Positions 1-5,294 of a stretch of 5,294 nt of DNA are shown here, piece after piece. The DNA comes from Actinomycetales bacterium (GTDB lineage: Bacteria > Actinomycetota > Actinomycetes > Actinomycetales > Dermabacteraceae). Every line of letters begins with the position of its first letter. Position 1 is the stretch's first letter. The notes under the pieces are model-generated. The model was given only the letters and a program-made list of their open reading frames with translations. It did no database searches and was not told the origin of the DNA. The translations under genes were made by a program, and so were the position numbers. The stretch lies in the NCBI GenBank assembly GCA_012799425.1, contig JAAZLF010000449.1, positions 1 through 5,294 on the forward strand. The letters run 5' to 3'.

Positions 1-1
1 C

Positions 2-1732
2 GCAGCGCACGGGCCGCAGCTGTGGTGGCCGCGCGGCTACGGCGAGCAGCCCCTGTACACCGTGCAGATCGCGCTCGCCGGGCCCGACGGCGCCGTGCGT
101 GACCAGCGCGTGCACCGCATCGGCTTCCGCACCGCCGCCGTGGTGGAGGAGCCCGACGAGATCGGCACCTCCTTCACGATCGTCGTCAACGACCGCCCGA
201 TCCTCGCCAAGGGCGCCAACTGGATCCCCGACGACTGCTTCCCCTCCCGCCTGAGCGCCGAGGACTACCGCGCGAGCATCACCGATGCGGTGGACGCCGG
301 CATGAACATCCTGCGGATCTGGGGCGGCGGGCTGTACGAGTCCGAGCACCTGTATGCGCTGTGCGACGAGCTCGGGATCATGGTGTGGCAGGACTTCGCC
401 TTCGCCTGCGCCGCCTACTCCGAGCTCGAGCCGCTGCGCAGCGAGGTCGAGGCCGAGGCGAGGGAGCACATCGTGCGTCTGGCCTGGCATCCCGCGCTCG
501 TGCACTGGAACGGCAGCAACGAGAACGTCGAGGGCTACTACCACTGGGGCTGGCAGGAGCACATCCCCGAGGGCACGAGCTGGGGGCTGGGCTACTACAC
601 CGAGCTGCTGCCCGCGCTGCTGGCCGAGCTCGACCCCACCCGCAGCTACACCCCTACCAGCCCCTACTCCCGGCCCCTGCCCGCGGACCCGCGCAACCCC
701 GACCACGGCACCGTGCACAACTGGGTGGCCTGGGCTTCGGAGGAGGACAACGACTACGCCCGCTACCTCGACACCATCCCGCGCTTCTCCGCGGAGTTCG
801 GGTACCAGGCCCCCGCGAACCACGCCACGATCGCCCGTGCGATCAGCGAGCGACCCCTGGACGAGGACTCGGAGACGATGCTCTCCCACCAGAAGGCGGT
901 GGGCGGCCAAGACAAGCTGCGCCGCGGCATGGCCCCGCACCTGCCGCCGGTGGAGGGCTTCGACGACTTCCACTTCGCCACCCAGCTGAACCAGGCCCGC
1001 GCGCTGCTGGCCGGGATCGGGCACTACCGCTCCCACTGGCCCGTGTGCGGCGGCACCATCGTGTGGCAGCTCAACGACTGCTGGCCGGTGACCTCCTGGG
1101 CCGCTGTGGACGGCGACCGGCGCCGCAAGCTGCTCTGGTACGCGCTGCGGGACCTCTACGCCCCCGTGCTGCTGAGCGTCCAGCCGCGTCCCGAGGGCCC
1201 CGCGCTCAGCCTCGGCAACGACACCGACGAGCCGCTCAGCGGCACCCTGCGCCTGCGGAGGCAGCGCCATGACGGGCAGGTCCTCGCTGAGGCCACGCTC
1301 GAGGCGCAGGTCCCGCCCCGCTCCGCCGCCACCCTGCCCGTGCCCGCAGAGCTGGCCGCCGCGGAGGATCCGGCCCAGGAGGTGCTGGTGGTCGAGCTGC
1401 TCGGCACCGGGACCCGCACCGTCCACCCCTTCGCCGAGGACCGCGACTCCGCGCTCGCCGGCGGAGCGCTGACGGCGCGCGCCGAGCGGAGCGAGCACGG
1501 AGTGCGGATCCGCGTCACCGCCTCCTCGACCGTGCGGGACCTGTGCGTGCTGGCCGACAAGGTGGACCCCGCCGCGACCTCGGACCGCCAGCTGGTGACC
1601 CTGCTGGCCGGCGAGAGCGCCACGATCGAGGTGCGCACCGCCGCCGAGGTGGACCCTGCGGCGTTCCTGACCGATGATGTGCTGATCAGCGCCAACGACC
1701 TCGTGGCGAGGGCGCGTGCCCGCACCGCCTGA
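2..1732 (+). CDS. Beta-mannosidase, glycoside hydrolase family 2 (5' partial)
   Basis: This enzyme would release beta-linked mannose from the non-reducing ends of manno-oligosaccharides by a retaining two-glutamate mechanism. The open frame enters from the left edge and gives 576 residues; family members are usually about 820-850, so roughly the first 250-270 residues (sugar-binding-like beta domain) are missing, and any signal peptide cannot be judged. Seen in order: the LWWPRGYGEQPLY motif that closes the N-terminal domain, the KGANWIPDD strand entering the TIM barrel, LRIWGGGLYE, VWQDFAFACAAY, the acid/base motif WNGSNEN (Glu codon 521-523), the nucleophile motif SAEFGYQ (Glu codon 794-796) and WQLNDCWPVTSW (from 1064). 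The remainder, from about 1150, looks like the C-terminal Ig-like beta domains. The acid/base motif has Ser where GNNE is common. The LacI-like gene follows after 58 bases. Beta-mannosidase is a firm family call; the exact substrate is inferred. Confidence 0.93.
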   Translation, partial: AAHGPQLWWPRGYGEQPLYTVQIALAGPDGAVRDQRVHRIGFRTAAVVEEPDEIGTSFTIVVNDRPILAKGANWIPDDCFPSRLSAEDYRASITDAVDAGMNILRIWGGGLYESEHLYALCDELGIMVWQDFAFACAAYSELEPLRSEVEAEAREHIVRLAWHPALVHWNGSNENVEGYYHWGWQEHIPEGTSWGLGYYTELLPALLAELDPTRSYTPTSPYSRPLPADPRNPDHGTVHNWVAWASEEDNDYARYLDTIPRFSAEFGYQAPANHATIARAISERPLDEDSETMLSHQKAVGGQDKLRRGMAPHLPPVEGFDDFHFATQLNQARALLAGIGHYRSHWPVCGGTIVWQLNDCWPVTSWAAVDGDRRRKLLWYALRDLYAPVLLSVQPRPEGPALSLGNDTDEPLSGTLRLRRQRHDGQVLAEATLEAQVPPRSAATLPVPAELAAAEDPAQEVLVVELLGTGTRTVHPFAEDRDSALAGGALTARAERSEHGVRIRVTASSTVRDLCVLADKVDPAATSDRQLVTLLAGESATIEVRTAAEVDPAAFLTDDVLISANDLVARARARTA

Positions 1733-1778
1733 GCGCGGCGAGGGGGACGGCGACGGAGCGCAGTCCAGAGCACGCGGG

Positions 1779-1784
1779 AAGGAG
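1779..1784 (+). promoter_or_regulatory. Shine-Dalgarno site for the LacI-like gene
   Basis: AAGGAG lies 6 bases before the ATG at 1791. It decides the start: an upstream in-frame start at 1716 would overlap the end of the mannosidase gene and add only a low-complexity Pro/Gly/Arg tail matching nothing in LacI proteins. Confidence 0.8.
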
Positions 1785-1790
1785 ACGCCG

Positions 1791-2636
1791 ATGACGACGA
1801 TCGGGATCACGATCCCCGAGTCGGTGTGGTCGGCGCGCTCGGAGCGGTACTACACCCAGGTGCTGCACGGGCTCGAGGACGCCGCGGTGGCCGGTGGTCA
1901 CACCGTGCTCAGCCGCGTCGCCGGCAGCTCCGAGGAGGAGCTCGAGGTGCTGACCGGCTGGGCCGAGCGCGGCATGGTCGACGTGGTGATCCTCAAGGAC
2001 CTGCTCCCCGATGATCCCCGGCCCGGCCAGGTGCGCCGGCTCGGCCTGCCGTTCACCATGATCGGCGACGTGCGCCAGCGCGACGTCTCTGCGGTGACCA
2101 TCGACAACACGGGCACGATGCGTCGGCTCCTCGGGGACCTCCACGCGTGCGGGCACCGCGCGATCGCCCATGTGGGAGGCCCGCCCCACCTGCTGCACAG
2201 CCGGTGGCGGCGCGAGGCCTACCGGGATTTCGTGACGGAGCTGGACCTGCCGCTGCTGGCGCTCGAGGGGGACTACGGAGCCGACAGCGGCGCCGCCGCC
2301 ACCGCCGAGCTGCTCGGCTCTACGGTGCGCCCCACCGTGATCGTGCACGACAACGACGCGATGGCCATCGGCGGTCTCCGCGCCGCGACCGTGCAGGGGA
2401 TCCGCGTGCCCGAGGAGCTCTCCGTGGTGTCCTGGGACGATTCGCCCGCCTGCCAGACCCACTCCCCGCCGATCGCGGTGCTCGACCATCTGCCCCATCA
2501 GCTCGGCGTGGACCTCGGCACCGCCGCCGTGGCGCTGCTGGAGGATCCGCCGCGTCAGCTGCGCCTCGCGCACGAGGTGCCTCGCCTGCTGCATCGCGGC
2601 ACCCTCGCCCCGGGGCCGGAAGCGCTTCCCGCCTAG
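1791..2636 (+). CDS. LacI/GalR-type ligand-binding protein lacking the HTH domain
   Basis: The 281-residue product matches the effector-binding (periplasmic-binding-protein-like) part of LacI/GalR repressors from its first residues. MTTIGITIPESVW is the first strand that normally follows the hinge helix; later come VTIDNTGTMRRLLGDLHACGHRAIAHVGG (about 102-130), PTVIVHDNDAMAIGGLRAA (about 181-199), VPEELSVVSWDDSP (about 206-219) and the closing PRLLHRGTLAP (about 264-274). Full repressors are about 330-350 residues; the missing 55-60 are exactly the N-terminal helix-turn-helix and hinge. I find no HTH-like sequence upstream, where the mannosidase gene lies. The start is fixed by AAGGAG at 1779-1784. 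No signal peptide is visible, so the protein should be cytoplasmic. It may bind a sugar released by or related to the mannosidase substrate, but cannot bind DNA in the usual LacI way. It could be a decayed repressor, a heterodimer partner of a full repressor, or a sensor with another output. Confidence 0.85.
   Translation: MTTIGITIPESVWSARSERYYTQVLHGLEDAAVAGGHTVLSRVAGSSEEELEVLTGWAERGMVDVVILKDLLPDDPRPGQVRRLGLPFTMIGDVRQRDVSAVTIDNTGTMRRLLGDLHACGHRAIAHVGGPPHLLHSRWRREAYRDFVTELDLPLLALEGDYGADSGAAATAELLGSTVRPTVIVHDNDAMAIGGLRAATVQGIRVPEELSVVSWDDSPACQTHSPPIAVLDHLPHQLGVDLGTAAVALLEDPPRQLRLAHEVPRLLHRGTLAPGPEALPA
2618..2629 (+). promoter_or_regulatory. Candidate LacI-family operator (perfect 12-bp palindrome)
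   Basis: GGAAGCGCTTCC is a perfect inverted repeat with a central CG, and its core AAGCGCTT is the same as that of the ideal CcpA (cre) operator of the LacI/GalR family. It sits in the last codons of the LacI-like gene and ends 4 bases before the TAGACT box at 2634. Its centre is therefore about 22 bases upstream of the predicted transcript start of the transporter gene, where a bound repressor would block RNA polymerase. A 12-bp palindrome alone is expected about once by chance in a window this size, so the case rests on core sequence and position. Confidence 0.5.
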
Positions 2637-2639
2637 ACT
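2634..2639 (+). promoter_or_regulatory. Candidate -10 box for leaderless transcription of the MFS gene
   Basis: TAGACT fits the actinobacterial -10 pattern TANNNT. Six bases separate it from the GTG at 2646, so the expected first transcribed base is the G of the start codon. The first three bases of the box are also the stop codon of the LacI-like gene. There is no Shine-Dalgarno sequence before the GTG, which supports leaderless translation. No good -35 box is visible about 17 bases upstream, around 2611-2616. Confidence 0.6.
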
Positions 2640-2645
2640 GGGCAG

Positions 2646-3914
2646 GTGACCACCTCCGAGGCGGCCGATCCCGCGTCCACCCCGAAGAGCCGGCGCACCG
2701 CCGGAGCCCGCATCACCCTGACCCTCGCGTCCCTGGGCATGCTCGGACCCTTCACCATCAACACCGTCTTCCCCGCGTTCACCCAGATCGGGGAGGAGTT
2801 CGGTGCCTCCGAGGTGGTGCTGCAGCAGCTGATCAGCGTCTACCTCGCCTCCTTCGCGGTGATGAGCGTGTTCCACGGACCGCTCTCCGACGCGCTGGGC
2901 CGCAAGAAGGTGATGCTCACGGGGCTCGCGATCTACATCCTGGCGATGTTCGGTGCGATCTTCGCCTCCGGGATGGGGATGCTGATCGCGCTGCGGATGC
3001 TGCAGGGCATGAGCGCGGGCGCCGCGACGATCGTCTCCCGGGTGGTGATCCGGGACCTGTTCGCCGGGGCCGAGGCGCAGCGGCTGATGGCGCGGGTGAT
3101 GATGATCTTCGCGCTGTCGCCGGTGATCGCCCCGATGCTCGGCGGCTGGCTGTTGCTGCTCGGCGACTGGCGCTGGGTGTTCGCGGGCGTGGGTCTGTAC
3201 GGGGTGCTGGTGATGGTGCTGACCGCGCTGATGCCCGAGTCGCTGCCGGTCCACGCCCGCACCCCGCTGCGGCTGGGAGCGGTGCTCGGGTCGCTGTGGT
3301 CGGTGGGGCGCTCTTTGACGATGGTGCGGATCGCGACCGCGACCGCCTTCGGCTTCGCCGCCCACTTCGTGTACGTCGCCGCCGCCCCGATCATCGTGGC
3401 CCGCCTGCTGGGCCTGGGCGAGCAGGACTTCTGGGTGCTGTTCGGTCCGCTGATCCTGGGGATGATGGCCGGCTCCTACGTGGTGGGCCGTGCGGCCGAC
3501 GTGATGGACCGCGCCCGCCTGATCACCCTCGGCTACCTCGGCACGCTGATCACCGGCACGCTCAACGTGGTGCTGGTGATCGCGTTCCCCGACCCCTCCG
3601 GGCAGCTGGACGCCTCCCTGGTGCCGGTGCTGATCGGGCCGATGCTGATGTCCTTCACCGCCTCGCTGTTCTTCGCCCCGATCCAGCTGGAGATCCTGGA
3701 CCTGTTCCCGCACCAGCGCGGTGCCGCCGCCTCGCTGGGCACCTTCTTCACCCTGGTGATGAACGCGCTGCTCTCCGGCGTGATCGCCCCGCTGATCACC
3801 CCGAACCTCACCGTGGTCGCGATCGCGGCGCTGATCGGCGTGGTGATCGGTGCGCTGCTGTGGGCCTGGCACCTGGCCGACCGCCGACGCCTGCTGCCCG
3901 CCGCTCCGGATTGA
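2646..3914 (+). CDS. MFS transporter, Bcr/CflA-type drug-resistance family
   Basis: This 422-residue protein is predicted to be a 12-TM inner-membrane antiporter that exports small molecules using the proton gradient. Helices are visible at roughly 23-43, 62-80, 89-107, 112-133, 148-172, 177-197, 228-252, 263-283, 290-314, 324-346, 358-384 and 388-410. Family marks are the loop 2-3 motif HGPLSDALGRKK (77-88), LRMLQGMSAGAATIVSRVVIRDLF (116-139) and the LGDWRWVF segment (172-179). In TM1 the family's usual TDMYLPA appears as INTVFPA, so Asn39 replaces the conserved Asp. The start must be GTG at 2646: an in-frame TAG lies 9 bases upstream, and the next Met (32) would cut into TM1. It lies 9 bases after the LacI-like gene, in the same frame, and probably has its own promoter. 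Bcr/CflA is a good family call; the substrate is unknown. Confidence 0.85.
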   Translation: MTTSEAADPASTPKSRRTAGARITLTLASLGMLGPFTINTVFPAFTQIGEEFGASEVVLQQLISVYLASFAVMSVFHGPLSDALGRKKVMLTGLAIYILAMFGAIFASGMGMLIALRMLQGMSAGAATIVSRVVIRDLFAGAEAQRLMARVMMIFALSPVIAPMLGGWLLLLGDWRWVFAGVGLYGVLVMVLTALMPESLPVHARTPLRLGAVLGSLWSVGRSLTMVRIATATAFGFAAHFVYVAAAPIIVARLLGLGEQDFWVLFGPLILGMMAGSYVVGRAADVMDRARLITLGYLGTLITGTLNVVLVIAFPDPSGQLDASLVPVLIGPMLMSFTASLFFAPIQLEILDLFPHQRGAAASLGTFFTLVMNALLSGVIAPLITPNLTVVAIAALIGVVIGALLWAWHLADRRRLLPAAPD

Positions 3915-3970
3915 GATCCCGTTTCGGTGAACTCCTCGCACGGACCGCCCTTCGCGGGAGACCATGGGGC

Positions 3971-4678
3971 ATGTCGTTCGACCTGGACCCCCTCGAACTG
4001 CTCGCCGCGGCGCTGATGGCGGCGACGCTCGCCGTCCCGCTCGCGTTCCCGCTCGCCGCCGGGATCGTCACCGCCCCCGCCCGTACCTGGAACCGCACGG
4101 GCCTCGCGATGGGCGTGAGCCTGCTGCTGGGCGTGATCCTCGCCGTGGCGAGCGCCTTCGTGGGCCTCGGGCCGCTGCAGCTGCTGGCCGGGATCGGAAT
4201 GCTGCTGGGGCTGACCTGCGCGATCGCCGCTGCGGTGATGATCGTGGTGCTGGAGGACGGGACCGTGCTGTCCACCGTGCTGGGGATCCTCGCCTGCGTG
4301 CTGATCGGTCTGGGCGAGCCGATCCAGACCGTGCCGACGATCTTCGGCCTGAGCTCCTCGCTGCTGGTGGTGATCGCCGCGGTGGTGGTCGAGGCGGTGG
4401 TGCTGGTCGCGCTGGTGGGCTTCCTGGTCGCCGCCGCCCGGCGGGTGCGGGCGCTGCAGATCGGCGTCGCCGCCGGAGGTGCCGTGGCCGCGCTGCTGCT
4501 CGGCGTCGCGGTGCTGCTGCACGTGATCGGCCTGGCCACCGACGCCTCGCCCCCGCACCTGCCGCTGCCTGCCACGCTCATCGCAGCGCTGGCCGCCTTC
4601 GTGATCGGCTCCGTGGTCGCGGGCGTGCTCGGCACGCTCACAGCGCGCCGGCAGCAGGCCCCCGCCGAGGAGGCCTGA
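3971..4678 (+). CDS. Polytopic membrane protein of unknown function
   Basis: I do not recognise this 235-residue protein. It is mostly Ala, Leu, Val and Gly, with about seven predicted membrane helices near residues 9-34, 43-65, 68-93, 98-114, 128-153, 163-186 and 200-223. A basic loop (about 37-43, PARTWNR) and another at 156-160 (ARRVR) probably face the cytoplasm, as does the short hydrophilic tail QQAPAEEA. A single Glu (141) lies inside helix 5. No catalytic or nucleotide-binding motif is visible. The ATG at 3971 gives an N-terminus leading straight into helix 1; GGGAG at 3956-3960 is a possible ribosome site, 10 bases away. A nearer ATG at 3964 is in another frame and opens an Arg/Pro-rich shadow. 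The gene follows the transporter by 56 bases on the same strand and may be co-transcribed, but nothing ties their functions together. Confidence 0.75.
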   Translation: MSFDLDPLELLAAALMAATLAVPLAFPLAAGIVTAPARTWNRTGLAMGVSLLLGVILAVASAFVGLGPLQLLAGIGMLLGLTCAIAAAVMIVVLEDGTVLSTVLGILACVLIGLGEPIQTVPTIFGLSSSLLVVIAAVVVEAVVLVALVGFLVAAARRVRALQIGVAAGGAVAALLLGVAVLLHVIGLATDASPPHLPLPATLIAALAAFVIGSVVAGVLGTLTARRQQAPAEEA

Positions 4679-4711
4679 GCCGGGCCGTCGGCGCTCTCCG
4701 TGCTGCGGTGC

Positions 4712-5194
4712 TCAGACCGCCTCGAGGCGCGCCCGATCGTCGGAGTGCCAGCGCACGCCGGCGCTGTCGGTGAATTCCAGACTCGTGACCTGATATTTGT
4801 CGCTTTTCATGTAGGGGCGGAGCTCATGGTGGTCACAGTGCTGCGGGTCGACGGCGAACCGCCAGGTGTAGCTCTCCTGGGGTGCGTGCTCGATGTAGAA
4901 CGTTCCCGGCGGCAGGATCGTCAGCTCTAACGGCGAGGTCTGCTTCCCGTGGAGCCGGACATGCACCTCGACGTCATGGAATGTCGAGCCGGAGGTGTTC
5001 GACAGGACCACGCCGTACGCCCGTGAGCGCGGCGCCGGGTCCGTGACCGTCCAGACAGTGAGCTGGCGGGCCTGCTCCCGCTTGTCCCGCTCCTGCTCCT
5101 CCTTGCGGCGGTCCCTCTCGAGCAGAAACTGCGAGGCCGCGACGACGATCGCGAGCGTCGTGAGCCAGGTGGGCAAGTCTCCCCAGAATCCCAT
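4712..5194 (-). CDS. Single-pass membrane protein with coiled-coil-like stretch and beta-rich domain, unknown function
   Basis: This 160-residue product has a short N-terminus, one membrane helix (about 8-25), then a very charged, probably helical segment (26-43, ERDRRKEEQERDKREQARQ) and a beta-rich domain (about 45-157). The latter has an Ig-like feel: VVLSNTSGSTFHDVEVHV, a central LPPGTFYIEH and a closing LEFTDSAGVRWHSDD. The positive charge after the helix suggests the C-terminal domain is cytoplasmic. Similar layouts occur in hypothetical proteins of actinobacteria; I know no established function. The ATG at 5194 is preferred because GAGGGG ends 7 bases before it; in-frame ATGs up to 5218 would place extra residues MMMKRGHI before it and lack a clear ribosome site. 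The gene converges on its neighbour with 33 bases between stops. Its stretch around 4790-4810 uses AAA and TAT codons that are rare in the other genes here. Confidence 0.72.
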   Translation of the reverse strand: MGFWGDLPTWLTTLAIVVAASQFLLERDRRKEEQERDKREQARQLTVWTVTDPAPRSRAYGVVLSNTSGSTFHDVEVHVRLHGKQTSPLELTILPPGTFYIEHAPQESYTWRFAVDPQHCDHHELRPYMKSDKYQVTSLEFTDSAGVRWHSDDRARLEAV

Positions 5195-5201
5195 GATGTG
5201 T

Positions 5202-5207
5202 CCCCTC
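5202..5207 (-). promoter_or_regulatory. Shine-Dalgarno site for the minus-strand gene
   Basis: Read on the minus strand this is GAGGGG, 7 bases before the ATG at 5194. It favours that ATG over the three ATGs clustered at 5210-5218, which lie upstream of the site itself. Confidence 0.65.
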
Positions 5208-5260
5208 TTCATCATCACCGAACGGCGGCCGTCCTCGGACGCCCTCTGCGCCCGTGCACC

Positions 5261-5266
5261 AAACTA
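5261..5266 (-). promoter_or_regulatory. Possible -10 box for the minus-strand gene
   Basis: On the minus strand this reads TAGTTT, matching TANNNT. It would place transcription start near 5254 and give a leader of about 60 bases before the ATG at 5194. No convincing -35 box is seen at 5284-5290, so this is a weak call. The rest of the stretch from 5219 to the right edge holds no recognisable gene. Confidence 0.3.
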
Positions 5267-5294
5267 CGGGGCTGCTCGTACCCGACGGCGGATA

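Noticed and set aside
3945..3957. Hairpin CCGC-loop-GCGG before the 3971 gene
   Set aside because: The stem is only 4 bp with no T-tract; too weak for a terminator or a switch, though it touches the possible ribosome site.
1686..3965. A very long minus-strand open frame (759 codons) across the LacI-like and MFS genes
   Set aside because: Its translation is low-complexity, rich in His, Gln, Arg and Gly, as expected antisense to GC-rich genes; the + strand frames give recognisable families throughout.
3960..3965. GACCAT as a leaderless -10 box for the 3971 gene
   Set aside because: It misses the leading T of TANNNT and its spacing to the ATG is 5 rather than about 6 bases; not strong enough to list.
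2147..3970. An in-frame upstream extension of the 3971 gene giving an 843-codon frame
   Set aside because: The added part is Arg/Ala/Pro-rich out-of-frame translation of the LacI-like and MFS genes; the hydrophobic pattern begins only at 3971.
4360..4420. GTGGTG-rich stretch as a nucleotide repeat
   Set aside because: It reflects Val-rich membrane helix codons and is not a regular tandem repeat.
4679..4711. A terminator between the two convergent genes
   Set aside because: Only a 4-bp stem (4679-4682 with 4689-4692) is visible, with no T-run on either strand.
4718..4729. A second 12-bp perfect palindrome, CGCCTCGAGGCG
   Set aside because: It lies in the last codons of the minus-strand gene, has no T-run or loop for a terminator, lacks a LacI-type core and is not near a promoter; chance alone predicts about one such palindrome here.
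5230..5241. Inverted repeat CGTCC-TC-GGACG in the leader of the minus-strand gene
   Set aside because: The two-base loop is too tight for a normal hairpin and there is no known operator match.

Overview
The window is GC-rich, densely coding DNA with strong G/C third-position bias. Leaderless-type translation starts and the style of its protein families suggest an actinobacterium, probably in the Micrococcales (a Brachybacterium-like genome would fit). The genus is inferred, not shown.

Layout from left to right: (1) the 3' two-thirds of a glycoside hydrolase family 2 beta-mannosidase, running off the left edge; (2) a LacI-type ligand-binding protein that has no helix-turn-helix DNA-binding domain; (3) a 12-TM major facilitator transporter of the Bcr/CflA type, whose GTG start lies exactly where a leaderless transcript from a TAGACT -10 box would begin, with a LacI-type palindrome just upstream; (4) a 235-residue polytopic membrane protein of unknown function. 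All four lie on the + strand. (5) Converging on them from the right is a minus-strand gene for a small single-pass membrane protein with a charged, probably helical juxtamembrane stretch and a beta-rich cytoplasmic domain. The last ~76 bases hold its probable upstream region.

How the parts may work together: the mannosidase and the LacI-like sensor are close enough (58 bases) to be co-transcribed, consistent with a mannoside-utilisation locus whose transport genes would lie to the left, outside the window. The transporter appears to have its own promoter, so it need not share that function. Genes 4 and 5 have no evident link to mannoside use. I see no RNA gene, mobile element, CRISPR array or recognisable new system. 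The most unusual items are the LacI-type protein without a DNA-binding domain and the compact operator/promoter/leaderless start at the transporter gene.
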